Assembly: GCF_945952435.1 (NCBI RefSeq)
Contig: NZ_CAMFHZ010000006.1
Location: forward strand, 1 to 64,000
Length of the DNA: 64,000 nucleotides
Source of the DNA: an uncultured Microbacterium sp.
GTDB taxonomy: Bacteria; Actinomycetota; Actinomycetes; Actinomycetales; Microbacteriaceae
Direction of reading: 5' to 3'
The translations under genes and the position numbers were made by a program. Below are positions 10,177 through 18,052 of the stretch, piece by piece (positions within the stretch are counted from its first letter, which is position 1; every line of letters starts with the position of its first letter). The notes below the pieces were generated by a model, which saw only the letters and a list, made by a program, of their open reading frames with translations, did not search any database and was not told where the DNA came from.

Positions 10177-11169
10177 TCAGCCGGCGACGAGCGTCGGCGT
10201 GCCCGCCTCGAACTCGGTGAGGTCGCCGGTCTCGCCGCGGCGCACGGCGCGGCGCCCGAGGACGAGCATGTAGCCGAGGAAGACGGCGAGCGCGAGCGCC
10301 CCGATGCCGATCTTCACCGGCCAGGGCAGCCCCCATCCGGTCACGAACCCCTCGACCAGACCGGACAGACCCAGCGCGAAGACGAGCCCGATCGCGACCG
10401 TGCCCAGGGACCGTCCCGCGGCGGCCAGCGCAGCGGCCCTGGACCGTGCGCCCGGGGCGACCCAGGCCCAGAAGATGTGCAGTCCGGCCGCAGCGGCGAC
10501 GAAGATGCATGTGAGCTCGAGCATGCCGTGGGGCAGCAGGTAGAGCACGACGACGTCGCCCCGGCCGAACGCGAACATCACGCCCACGGCCACCCCGATG
10601 CCCACGGCGTTCTGCAGGAGCATGAAGAGGGGCCAGATCCCGGTCACCCCGAGTAGGACGCACTGCGCCGCGATCCACGCGTTGTTGGTCCACACCATCC
10701 CGGCGAACTCCGCCGCCGGGTTCTCCGTGTAGTACTCCGTGAACGAGTGGTCGACGTACTGCTGCAGGTCGGCACGGGGCCCGAGCGCGGCGACAGCCGC
10801 CGGATCCTGCGAGATCCACGCGGCCACCGCCACGACGACGGAGAGGCTGGCAAGAGCGATCGCGAGCGTCGTCCACCGCAGACGGTAGAGCGCGGCGGGC
10901 AGCTGCAGGGCGAAGAAGCGTCCCGCCTGGCGGACGACGTTCTCGCTCTGGCCCGTGAGCCGCAATCGGGCACGGGCCAGGATGGTCGAGACATGGGCGC
11001 TCTGCGGCGAGCTCCCGACAGAGGCCCGCAGATCGGCGAGATCCGCGGAGGCGGCCCTGTATCGGGTGATCAGCTCGTCGACGCCCGCGCCGTCGAGTCG
11101 GGCGCGGCTCAGCTCGTCCAGCCGCGTCCATTCGCGGTTCCTGGCATCGGCCAGCGCGTCGGCGTCCAC
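10177..11169 (-). CDS. SpoIIM/DUF95 stage II sporulation M-family membrane protein
   Basis: 330 residues if GTG 11169 is the start. A soluble helical N-terminus (about 1-95, ADARNREWTRLDELSRARL) precedes five or six membrane helices. The family-typical TNNAWIAAQCVLLGVTG and LLPHGMLELTCIFVAAAAG are visible. In actinobacteria this protein is paired divergently with an RDD protein, as here; the role is unknown and not linked to sporulation. ATG 11187 is an alternative start but would overlap the divergent gene's ATG. GTG 11169 matches the family N-terminus and lies 7 nt from a TACAGT hexamer, which suits a leaderless start. Confidence 0.85.
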   Translation of the reverse strand: MDADALADARNREWTRLDELSRARLDGAGVDELITRYRAASADLADLRASVGSSPQSAHVSTILARARLRLTGQSENVVRQAGRFFALQLPAALYRLRWTTLAIALASLSVVVAVAAWISQDPAAVAALGPRADLQQYVDHSFTEYYTENPAAEFAGMVWTNNAWIAAQCVLLGVTGIWPLFMLLQNAVGIGVAVGVMFAFGRGDVVVLYLLPHGMLELTCIFVAAAAGLHIFWAWVAPGARSRAAALAAAGRSLGTVAIGLVFALGLSGLVEGFVTGWGLPWPVKIGIGALALAVFLGYMLVLGRRAVRRGETGDLTEFEAGTPTLVAG

Positions 11170-11175
11170 CTGATT

Positions 11176-11182
11176 TACTGTA
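11176..11182. promoter_or_regulatory. Shared bidirectional -10 element (TACTGTA)
   Basis: The heptamer reads TACTGT on the plus strand (4 nt before ATG 11186) and TACAGT on the minus strand (7 nt before GTG 11169). Both fit the TAnnnT consensus. Neither gene has a Shine-Dalgarno, so both transcripts may be leaderless and share one hexamer. Confidence 0.55.
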
Positions 11183-11185
11183 CCC

Positions 11186-12007
11186 ATGTCGCGCGCACAG
11201 CATGTCGAGGTCCTCGAGTCCGCGGACGAGGTGCTCTCCGGCGAGGCCGTGGCGATCGAGGTGCAGCCGGTCGGCCTGCTGCTTCGGACGCTCGGCGCGC
11301 TCATCGACATGCTCGTGGCGTTCGCGATCTTCGCCGCCTACCTCGTGGTGCGGTACTGGGTGCTCGGAGCGCTCGGGGATCCCGCGCTGGACCGGATCCT
11401 CGCCGTGCTCGCGCTCGTGACCGCGTTCGTCCTCGTCCCCTGCGCGGTCGAGACGATCACGCACGGCCGCAGTCTCGGCCGGCTCGCCGTCGGCGGGCGG
11501 ATTGTGCGCGTCGACGGCGGTGCCGCGGGCTTCCGGCAGGCGCTCATCCGATCCCTCATCGGCGTCCTCGAGATCTACGCCACCTTCGGCGCCCTGGCCT
11601 TCCTCACCGCCGCGTTCAACGCCCGGTCGCAACGGCTCGGCGACCTCGTGGCGGGCACCTACAGCCAGCGCGTGCGCACGCCGCCCCTGCCCTACCGCGT
11701 CCCGGTCCTGCCACCGGGGCTCGAAGGCTGGGCCGCGATCGCGGACGTCGCACGCATGCCGGATCGGCTCGCGCGCCGGATCGCGCAGTTCCTCGAGAAC
11801 GCGACGCGATTGGACCCGGGAGCGCGGGCGCGTGTCGCACAGGACCTCTTTCAGGAGGCCGCCCCCTACATCTCGCCCGTTCCGGCCGTGCCCGCGGAAG
11901 CCGTGCTGACGGCCGCGTCGGTGCTGCGGCGGCAGCGGGAACGCCGGGGGCTCGCGCTCGCCGACGAGCGGGTCGAGCGGCTCAGCGGGACGCGCGTCGG
12001 GCTCTGA
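11186..12007 (+). CDS. RDD-family membrane protein
   Basis: 273 residues. The RDD domain (about residues 28-165) has the characteristic first-helix pattern LLLRTLGALIDMLVAF, then TITHGRSLGRLAVGGRIVRVDG, then NARSQRLGDLVAGTYSQRV. The C-terminal ~100 residues are soluble and helical. RDD proteins are of unknown or varied function, some linked to ion exchange and some found fused to envelope proteins. The divergent pairing with a SpoIIM-family gene is conserved in actinobacteria. No Shine-Dalgarno is present; the start lies 4 nt after a TACTGT hexamer. Confidence 0.9.
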   Translation: MSRAQHVEVLESADEVLSGEAVAIEVQPVGLLLRTLGALIDMLVAFAIFAAYLVVRYWVLGALGDPALDRILAVLALVTAFVLVPCAVETITHGRSLGRLAVGGRIVRVDGGAAGFRQALIRSLIGVLEIYATFGALAFLTAAFNARSQRLGDLVAGTYSQRVRTPPLPYRVPVLPPGLEGWAAIADVARMPDRLARRIAQFLENATRLDPGARARVAQDLFQEAAPYISPVPAVPAEAVLTAASVLRRQRERRGLALADERVERLSGTRVGL

Positions 12008-12034
12008 GCGGACGCGAGGACGCGGATCCGCTCA
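12005..12034. terminator. Bidirectional inverted repeat spanning both stop codons
   Basis: TGAGCGGA (12005-12012) and TCCGCTCA (12027-12034) are perfect 8-bp arms with a 14-nt loop. The left arm begins with the RDD gene's TGA and the right arm ends with the TGA of the opposing DUF3499 gene. Confidence 0.55.
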
Positions 12035-12238
12035 GGCCTGCAGGCTCTCGTGGCGCACGACGATCCATCCCGTGGGCACGGAGAGACGCTCGGCATGGAT
12101 CGCGCACAGATCGTGCGCGTGCGGGTCGTTCTCGACCCCGAGGGGCCCGACCGCAGCCATCTGGTCGCCGTAGTCGTAGGTGAGGGTCGCGACAGCCTCG
12201 CGTGCGCAGCCCACCTTGGAGCAGAGTCGTCCGTACAT
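12032..12238 (-). CDS. DUF3499 small protein
   Basis: 68 residues. Cysteines near the N-terminus (RLCSKVGCAREAVATLTYDYGDQMAAVGPL) and the CAIHAE motif suggest a small zinc-ribbon-like metal site. This is the DUF3499 family, represented by Rv3258c in Mycobacterium tuberculosis and always near whiB2. ATG 12238 lies 7 nt from TAGGCT with no Shine-Dalgarno, consistent with a leaderless start. It is divergent from the Rv3259-like gene. The function is unknown. Confidence 0.88.
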   Translation of the reverse strand: MYGRLCSKVGCAREAVATLTYDYGDQMAAVGPLGVENDPHAHDLCAIHAERLSVPTGWIVVRHESLQA

Positions 12239-12245
12239 CGGCCCC

Positions 12246-12251
12246 AGCCTA
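12246..12251 (-). promoter_or_regulatory. Leaderless -10 element of the DUF3499 gene (TAGGCT)
   Basis: TAGGCT on the minus strand, with a 7-nt gap to ATG 12238 and no Shine-Dalgarno. Confidence 0.55.
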
Positions 12252-12310
12252 CGACGCCCGGGGGTCGGCGCGGGGATGCCGCGCGCACGTCCGCCATCCG
12301 TCCGCGCGCA

Positions 12311-12316
12311 TAGACT
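12311..12316 (+). promoter_or_regulatory. Leaderless -10 element of the Rv3259-like gene (TAGACT)
   Basis: TAGACT, with a 6-nt gap to ATG 12323 and no Shine-Dalgarno. It faces the DUF3499 promoter about 60 bp away. Confidence 0.6.
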
Positions 12317-12322
12317 TGCGGC

Positions 12323-12760
12323 ATGCGTCGCACCCGTTCCGCCCGTCCGGTCCCCGCACCGCGACGCGGGGACCGCCACGGCCGTCACGGCCGGCTCGGA
12401 CGCAGCTCCGTCGTGAAGCCGCCGCTGCCGCCTCTAGACGGTCGGCTGGACACGTTCGACCTGCACGTCGGATCGGCGGTCGAGCTGCTGCGGTCGATGT
12501 GGCCCGATCTGCGGCCGGTGCGGATCGAGATCGCCGCCATGCCGTCGCACGCCGACCCGGACGGTCTTCCGCGCTGGCTGGTCGACACCCGCGGACAACG
12601 GATCGTGTTGTTCCGGGTGCCGATCGAGCGGCTCATGGAACCGGGGCACGACGACGCCGCGCATCGCAGGGTCGCGATCGAGGGTGCCGTGTTCCGGGCC
12701 GCCGCGCAGTACATCGGGCGGGAGCCCTGGGAACTGGATCCGCACCACCCGGAAGACTGA
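12323..12760 (+). CDS. Rv3259-like protein (metallopeptidase-family annotation, no HExxH)
   Basis: 145 residues. The basic N-terminus contains the conserved RRGDRHGRHGRLG stretch, followed by a compact domain with PPLDGRLDTFDLHVGSAVELL and a QRIVLFRVPIERL strand-helix. Homologues beside whiB2 and DUF3499 genes (Rv3259 in M. tuberculosis) are often labelled metallopeptidase family. I see no HExxH zinc motif, so enzymatic activity is not supported. The leaderless start at ATG 12323 is supported by TAGACT 6 nt upstream. It is convergent with the DUF5719 gene. Confidence 0.85.
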   Translation: MRRTRSARPVPAPRRGDRHGRHGRLGRSSVVKPPLPPLDGRLDTFDLHVGSAVELLRSMWPDLRPVRIEIAAMPSHADPDGLPRWLVDTRGQRIVLFRVPIERLMEPGHDDAAHRRVAIEGAVFRAAAQYIGREPWELDPHHPED

Positions 12761-12800
12761 ATCCGCGGCGCTCCGCCCGCACGGCGTACCCGCGGCTCAG
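12757..12800. terminator. Bidirectional inverted repeat spanning both stop codons
   Basis: CTGA (12757-12760) pairs with TCAG (12797-12800) and CCGCGG (12763-12768) with CCGCGG (12790-12795), separated by a small internal bulge. Both arms include the stop codon of the converging gene. Confidence 0.4.
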
Positions 12801-14200
12801 CGCTGGTAGACCTCGATCGGTGCCGCCGCCGCATCGGTCGCCCACACCGGATAGCCGGCGAGCTGCCCCGGGCCGGAGAAACCGACCGCGGCGCGCACGG
12901 CCGTCGGCGCCTGCAGGCGACAGACGGTGGAGGCCGTGAGCGGAACGGTGACCGCCTCCCCCGTCTTCAGGGTCAGCTTCTGCGACGCACCGCCGGAGAC
13001 CGGGGCGAGTTCGACCGCGACGTCCTGCGCGGAGGCGTTCTGCACGTGCAGCTGCGGAGAGGGACCGGCCGCCACGGCGAACGTGGTCGTCCCCGTGATG
13101 TCCGGCGCAGGCGTCATCCAGGCGAAATCGGATCCCTTCGCGACCCCCGTGGTCTGCCGTGCGGCAGCCACGACCGGCGCGGTCGAGGTGATGTCGATGC
13201 CGTAGAGGCCCGGCTTGAGCGACGAGAAGTCGACGGATCCGACCTGCCCCGCCGTGAGCTTGACCTTCTTCGGCGCGCCGACCGCGCTGCCGTCGGCGGC
13301 GCTGCGGGGCTGCAGCGTGACCGTGGCGCCCTCGTGCGGTGCCAGCAGACGGACGGCGGTGGTCGCGTCGTCGTCGGCCGAGGGGACGAGGGCCCGGACG
13401 CCGAGGAGGGAGAAGTCGGTGCGCGGTTGCGGCACCGCGTCCTGGGTGTCGACGCCGACCGGATCGAGCGTGCGGATGAGGCTGGACTGCAGGGCCGCGC
13501 GCACGGGCGCGCCGGTCGAGGTGACCTCGACCACCGGGCTCGGCTCCCCCGCGGCGCTTCCCACGAGCGGGACGGCCGCCTGGGTGCCCGGCTGCACGAC
13601 GAGCTCCGAGACCCGGGGCGCGAGCCCCTGCGAACCGAACTCGGTGAACGTGACGGACGCGGCGACGGCGCCGGGGTTCGCGACGAGGACGATGTCGTTG
13701 GATCCGGTGGTGCCCGCTCCGCCGACGAGCCAGGAGTCGAGGCTCGGCGGACGACAGGCCGAGGCGGCGAAGCCCGCCAGATCCTCCGACGACACCGAGA
13801 CGGACTGTGCCGCGGCGACCTGCGCCGGGGCGGCGTCGCTCGGCGGGGCGGTGAACGCTGCAGCCTCGCCGCCGGGCACGGCGGGCAGGGCGAGGCTCTG
13901 CGCCGACAGCGACGATCCCGGAGCCGCCGCGCTGACGACGGACGGCGTCGCCGCGATGCCGAGCGCATCGGGCTGGGTCGCGTCGCGTCCGAGCGCGAGG
14001 AACGGTCCCGTGCAGGAGAGCAGCGTGTCGGCCGCGACGGGCGTGACCGTCGTGCGGGGAGGGGTGGCCGTGACCGTCGGCCAGGCGGCGGGGATCGCGA
14101 AGGCCGCGCCGGCCACGCACGCGGCGGAGACCACGATGCCCGCGGCGAGACGGGCGCCCGTCGCCGCGATCCGGACGGCGGTCTTCTGGGGCTTGCTCAT
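12797..14200 (-). CDS. DUF5719 secreted or membrane-anchored protein
   Basis: 467 residues. One N-terminal hydrophobic segment (about 15-37), acting as anchor or signal, is followed by an all-beta extracytoplasmic region. Repeated small-residue-rich beta segments include NDIVLVANPGAVAASVTFTEFG and GLYGIDITSTAPVVAAARQ. It matches the DUF5719 family, found in actinobacteria directly after the large GT2 gene of the whiB2 neighbourhood. The start ATG overlaps the GT2 stop by 4 bp (ATGA), so the two are coupled. Its job is unknown; partnership with the transferase at the envelope is inferred. Confidence 0.85.
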   Translation of the reverse strand: MSKPQKTAVRIAATGARLAAGIVVSAACVAGAAFAIPAAWPTVTATPPRTTVTPVAADTLLSCTGPFLALGRDATQPDALGIAATPSVVSAAAPGSSLSAQSLALPAVPGGEAAAFTAPPSDAAPAQVAAAQSVSVSSEDLAGFAASACRPPSLDSWLVGGAGTTGSNDIVLVANPGAVAASVTFTEFGSQGLAPRVSELVVQPGTQAAVPLVGSAAGEPSPVVEVTSTGAPVRAALQSSLIRTLDPVGVDTQDAVPQPRTDFSLLGVRALVPSADDDATTAVRLLAPHEGATVTLQPRSAADGSAVGAPKKVKLTAGQVGSVDFSSLKPGLYGIDITSTAPVVAAARQTTGVAKGSDFAWMTPAPDITGTTTFAVAAGPSPQLHVQNASAQDVAVELAPVSGGASQKLTLKTGEAVTVPLTASTVCRLQAPTAVRAAVGFSGPGQLAGYPVWATDAAAAPIEVYQR

Positions 14201-17200
14201 CGGTCGCCTTCCTTCGCGGGCCTGGCGTGCGAGCCGGTGTCAGCGGTGACCTCGCTACCGGTGGCCGGCTCGTCGCCCGTGTCGGTCCACTCGGACCGCG
14301 CAGCGCCCTCGGCGTCGGCGTCGGCGTCGGTGTCACTCAGGGGCTCGCCCTTCCCGGCGGATGCGAACGCGTCCGGGGAGGCTTCGTCCGCGGTCGGATC
14401 CGAGGGCGAAGTTTCCTCGACGACCGCGAGCGAGCCCGTCTCACGCGGGGCGGCCTCATCCACGGTGTCTCTCTCCGCCGTGCCACTCTCCGGGGCGGGA
14501 CGCCCGTCCCGCGCGGCGTCGGGCTCGACCGCGGACACGACAGCGGGTTCGGGCGTGGGTTCGACCGCGGGTTCGGCGGCGGGGATGACGACGGACCCGG
14601 TCGGGGTCGGCACCGGCCGCTTCCGGGGCGGGCGACGACGGTCCCGCGGGGGCTTCGGCGCCCGAGGAGCGCGCTCCGGCACGACGCCGATCGCACGGGG
14701 CACCGCGCGCGCCGCACGCCGCGATGCCCGAGTGGGGATCGACAGCAGCAGCGCGGCGAGCAGGACGATCACCTCGACCGTGACGACGAGCTGGGCCGTC
14801 GCGTGCTGCGCGGCGCCGACTCCGGGGCGGGCATCGGGCTGGCGCTCCATCCGCCACAGCACGCCGCGCGGCGTCTCCCCGACGCGGACGAAGCCCGCGC
14901 GCTGATCGAGCGCGGTTCCGGCCTGCAGGCGGAGGGCGCGCTGCGGGCCTGTCTCCTTCTCGCTGCCGGCTTCGACGAGCACGTAGCGCACGCCGAGCGC
15001 GGCGAGCGCGGCGGGGGCGTCGAAGCGCCGCGTCGAGACAAGGTCGACGGAGAGCCCGCTGAGATCGCGTCCCTGCGCGCGCGGCGCGGTGTTGAGCATC
15101 GTCGCCTGTGCGCTCAGGGTCGCGCTGGGCCCCCAGACGACCGTGGTCGACAGGGCCCCCTGCGGCTGAGCCGTCAGCACGAGCGTGCCGATCTCGCGAT
15201 CGTCCCTGGCTTGGGCGTTGACGTAGGCGGGCAGGGTGCTGCCGTCGCTGCGCTGGATCGCCGCGGTGCCGGTCACGAACGAGGCCGCGGTCGGGATCGC
15301 GCAGACCACGACACCGGCGACGGCGATGAGCGCCGCGGCGCCGCGCAGGACGGGCAGCGTGAGGGCGCTGTCCAGGGTGACCAGGGCACCGCCGAGCGCT
15401 CCGAGCAGAGCGAGGCTGAGCGCGGTGCCGGGCCAGATCGGCACCGCGGCGGACTGCGCGAACGCCACGCTGAGTCCCACGGTCGCGAGCGCGGTCGCGA
15501 GTCCGGTCGCCGCGACGAGGAGGGATCCGATTCCCACGCTCCACCGCGGCGAGATCGTGGACAGGAGGGCGAGCAGGCCGAGCGGAGCGAAGAGCCACAG
15601 CACCCAGCCGGCGTCGTGCACGCCCAGAAGGGCCGGCCAGCCGGCCTGGTCCGTGGTCGGCAGGCCGCCGAGCAGCGCGAGCCTGCCCGCGGCGTCCGCA
15701 CCCGCCTGCGGCGCGGCGACGATCACGCCGGGGTCGGAGAGGAGGCCGAGGAGGCTGCCGTGCGCGAGCTGCCACCAGACCAGCGGCGCGAAGACCACGA
15801 CGCTCGGCACGAGCACCCACAGCATGCGGACCGCACCCCGCACGGACCGGCGAGCGAGCAGCCAGACGATCGCCACGAACCACAGCAGCACGAGCGCCGG
15901 GGCGAGCGATGGCGCGCAGGCCAGCGCGGCGGCGGTCAGCAGGGACGCCGCACCCGCGGCACCCCACGATCGCCACGCCACGAGACCGGCGTGGAACGCC
16001 CACGGCAGCAGCAGGTGCAGCAGGACGGCGGCGGGACGGCCCTGGGCGAGGGCGATGAGGAAGGTCGGCGCGAGCGCCCAGATCGCGCCCGCGAGGATCC
16101 GCAGGGACGCGCGGTCGGTGATCCGGGTGGCCACGAACCAGCCGCCGAGCACAGCCAGGGGCAGTGCGAGCAGCCAGAGCATGATGAGCGCGTAGGACGG
16201 CGCCCCCGGCCACAGCGAACCGAGGATCGCGAGCACGCCCGCGAAGGGATCGGCGGGCCCCACGACGCCGACGCCGAATCCGCGCTGGCCGTAGGCGGCG
16301 TCGCGCCAGAGCGCGCCGACCGTCTGGCGCAGGGGGAGGAGCGCGCCTCCGCCCAGCGCCGGCCAGGCGAGCAGCGAGGCGAACAGGCCGAAGCCCACGA
16401 CGGCTGCCGCGAGCACGGCCCATGCGCCGCCGCCCGAGAAGAAACCGAGCTCCTGGTGCACGCCCTCCTCCGAGCCGTGCCCGTCGTCGAGGCGCTGACG
16501 CAGTTCGGCGCGGCTCACGCGGAGCGGCGCGATGCCGGCCCAGCTGGCGCTGCGGGTCTCCCGGATGCGGCGGCGCGACCGCGCCACGGCGGATCCGGAG
16601 ACCATCGCGACCGCGGCCGCTCCCCACTCGGGCGCGACCGCGGCCGGGCGCTTGCCGATGAGGTGCGCGATCGAGCGCCAGAGCGCCAGGGGCAGGAGGG
16701 AGAGCCAGTGCAGCGGAACGGCGGCCGCGGGGGCGTAGGCGAGGCGGCGGTGCAGCTGAGCCCGCCGGGTGGCGTAGGCCTCCCCTGCCGTGCCGGCGGA
16801 CGCGGATCCGTCGTCGACGCCGATCCGTGCCGCGGAGGTGAGGACGATCCGCCCGCCGGCAAGACGCGCGCGGACGCCCATGTCGAGCCCCTCGTCACGG
16901 CCGCCGAGACCGGTGTCGGGCAGGAGGTCGCGGCCCGCACGGACGAGCAGGCCGCGCACGTCGGCACCGAGCGCGTCGTCCTGCGCGTCGTGCTGACCCT
17001 GGTCGAGCTCGCCGCGAGCGGGATCGACCGCGCGACCGAGGCGCGTCATGCTCTGCCCGAACGACACGAGGTGCCGCTCGTCCGCGTCGCCGACGAGTTT
17101 GGGAGCCGCGACCGCGGAGGACGGCGAGCGTTCCAGGGCGCCGACGAGGTGTTCGAGCGCGTCCGGGGCCGGGACGCAGTCCTCGGTGAGGATCCAGAGC

Positions 17201-17460
17201 GCCGCGTCCGGGGCGACGCGCGGCACGGCGAGCGCGACTGCGGCGGCCAGCGTCGTGGAAGGGCGGGTCTCGACGACCGCCTCCGCGGCCGCGACGACGC
17301 GCGCGCTGGAGCGCAGCGTCGAGGAGGCGCCGCACGCCACGATCGTCAGCGCTTCGGGCGCGACGGTCTGGGCCGCGAGCGCGTCGAGGGCGCGTAGCAG
17401 GCGCGCGTGGGAGGTCGCTCCGGAGCGGGCGACGAGAACGGCGTGAACACGGGCAGACAT
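14197..17460 (-). CDS. Large membrane GT2-family glycosyltransferase
   Basis: 1087 residues. The N-terminal cytoplasmic GT2 domain (about 1-235) has VHAVLVARSGATSHARLLRALDALAAQT at the start and an ILTEDCVPAPDALEHLV segment in the place of the DxD region. About 14 membrane helices follow (about 240-905). A long charged, Pro/Glu/Thr-rich tail (about 930-1087) is predicted to be disordered. It belongs to the conserved actinobacterial whiB2-DUF5719 neighbourhood and probably modifies a lipid-linked or envelope glycan. ATG 17460 lies 9 nt from TAGGCT (17470-17475), so any leader is at most a few nucleotides. The acceptor and donor are unknown. Confidence 0.85.
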   Translation of the reverse strand: MSARVHAVLVARSGATSHARLLRALDALAAQTVAPEALTIVACGASSTLRSSARVVAAAEAVVETRPSTTLAAAVALAVPRVAPDAALWILTEDCVPAPDALEHLVGALERSPSSAVAAPKLVGDADERHLVSFGQSMTRLGRAVDPARGELDQGQHDAQDDALGADVRGLLVRAGRDLLPDTGLGGRDEGLDMGVRARLAGGRIVLTSAARIGVDDGSASAGTAGEAYATRRAQLHRRLAYAPAAAVPLHWLSLLPLALWRSIAHLIGKRPAAVAPEWGAAAVAMVSGSAVARSRRRIRETRSASWAGIAPLRVSRAELRQRLDDGHGSEEGVHQELGFFSGGGAWAVLAAAVVGFGLFASLLAWPALGGGALLPLRQTVGALWRDAAYGQRGFGVGVVGPADPFAGVLAILGSLWPGAPSYALIMLWLLALPLAVLGGWFVATRITDRASLRILAGAIWALAPTFLIALAQGRPAAVLLHLLLPWAFHAGLVAWRSWGAAGAASLLTAAALACAPSLAPALVLLWFVAIVWLLARRSVRGAVRMLWVLVPSVVVFAPLVWWQLAHGSLLGLLSDPGVIVAAPQAGADAAGRLALLGGLPTTDQAGWPALLGVHDAGWVLWLFAPLGLLALLSTISPRWSVGIGSLLVAATGLATALATVGLSVAFAQSAAVPIWPGTALSLALLGALGGALVTLDSALTLPVLRGAAALIAVAGVVVCAIPTAASFVTGTAAIQRSDGSTLPAYVNAQARDDREIGTLVLTAQPQGALSTTVVWGPSATLSAQATMLNTAPRAQGRDLSGLSVDLVSTRRFDAPAALAALGVRYVLVEAGSEKETGPQRALRLQAGTALDQRAGFVRVGETPRGVLWRMERQPDARPGVGAAQHATAQLVVTVEVIVLLAALLLSIPTRASRRAARAVPRAIGVVPERAPRAPKPPRDRRRPPRKRPVPTPTGSVVIPAAEPAVEPTPEPAVVSAVEPDAARDGRPAPESGTAERDTVDEAAPRETGSLAVVEETSPSDPTADEASPDAFASAGKGEPLSDTDADADAEGAARSEWTDTGDEPATGSEVTADTGSHARPAKEGDR

Positions 17461-17484
17461 GACCCGGTCAGCCTAAGCGGGCCT

Positions 17485-17508
17485 CATGCGCAAAACGGTT
17501 TGCGCATG
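17485..17508 (-). terminator. Terminator hairpin after whiB
   Basis: Perfect 10-bp stem: CATGCGCAAA (17485-17494) pairs with TTTGCGCATG (17499-17508) across a 4-nt loop, 15 bp after the whiB stop and upstream of the GT2 promoter. Confidence 0.75.
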
Positions 17509-17522
17509 GGCGCGTCGGGCGA

Positions 17523-17840
17523 TCAGCCGGCGCGACGCTTGAGCTTGCGGCGCTCGCGCTCGGACAGACCACCCCAGATGCCAAAGCGCTCGTCGTTGTT
17601 GAGCGCGTACTCGAGGCACTCTCCCCGGACGTCGCAGGAGGTGCAGATCCGCTTGGCGTCGCGGGTGGAGCCGCCCTTCTCCGGGAAGAAGGCCTCCGGG
17701 TCGGTCTGCGCACACAGGGCATCGCTCTGCCAGGCGAGCGCGTTGTCCTCGTCCTCGGCGGGGCGGCGAACGCCCGGAACCCCGAGCTGGACGGGATCGA
17801 CGAACCAGTCGTCGGGAACGTCCGATCGATACGTCGTCAT
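17523..17840 (-). CDS. whiB: WhiB-family iron-sulfur regulator (WhiB2-like)
   Basis: 105 residues. The four cluster cysteines C43, C66, C69 and C75 fit the Cx22Cx2Cx5C WhiB pattern and would hold a [4Fe-4S] cluster. GIWGG (87-91) is the WhiB turn motif, and the basic tail RRKLKRRAG is the DNA-contact region. The neighbourhood (DUF3499, Rv3259-like, DUF5719, GT2) is that of WhiB2/WhmD, which with WhiA controls division and septation genes in other actinobacteria. Assignment to that subgroup rests on synteny. A ribosome binding site (AGGAGTGAGGG) precedes ATG 17840. Confidence 0.92.
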   Translation of the reverse strand: MTTYRSDVPDDWFVDPVQLGVPGVRRPAEDEDNALAWQSDALCAQTDPEAFFPEKGGSTRDAKRICTSCDVRGECLEYALNNDERFGIWGGLSERERRKLKRRAG

Positions 17841-17894
17841 GTCGCCCTCACTCCTGTTTCCCCCGGGTGCCCCGCGGGCCGCGTTGCATGACTA

Positions 17895-17924
17895 ATTACA
17901 CCCTTGTCATTCCCCACAGGTCAA
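17895..17924 (-). promoter_or_regulatory. Sigma70-like promoter of whiB
   Basis: On the minus strand, -35 TTGACC (17924-17919) and -10 TGTAAT (17900-17895) are separated by 18 bp. The predicted leader is about 47 nt. This is the most canonical promoter in the window. Confidence 0.6.
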
Positions 17925-17954
17925 GTCGCAGATCGTAAACCCTCAATCCGACAT

Positions 17955-17974
17955 TGAACCTTCATCGCGGTTCA
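17955..17974. promoter_or_regulatory. Inverted repeat TGAACC-N8-GGTTCA upstream of whiB
   Basis: Perfect 6-bp arms at 17955-17960 and 17969-17974, about 30 bp upstream of the whiB -35 box and 80 bp upstream of the first O-antigen-ligase gene. A possible operator for either gene; the binding protein is unknown. Confidence 0.35.
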
Positions 17975-18038
17975 TCGGCGTGTCGCGCGTGGATCGCGGG
18001 CACGGTCGCCGCTCCCGGGGGCAGCCCGGCTCACGCGG

Positions 18039-18044
18039 TACCCT
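18039..18044 (+). promoter_or_regulatory. Possible -10 element of the first O-antigen-ligase-like gene (TACCCT)
   Basis: TACCCT ends 8 nt before ATG 18053 with no Shine-Dalgarno, suggesting a leaderless or 1-2 nt leader transcript. Confidence 0.4.
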
Positions 18045-18052
18045 GAACCACG

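Noticed and set aside
13046..17397. Very long plus-strand open frames opposite the DUF5719 and GT2 genes
   Set aside because: The translations are Arg/Gly/Glu-rich low-complexity strings typical of antisense frames in GC-rich DNA, with no domain signals.
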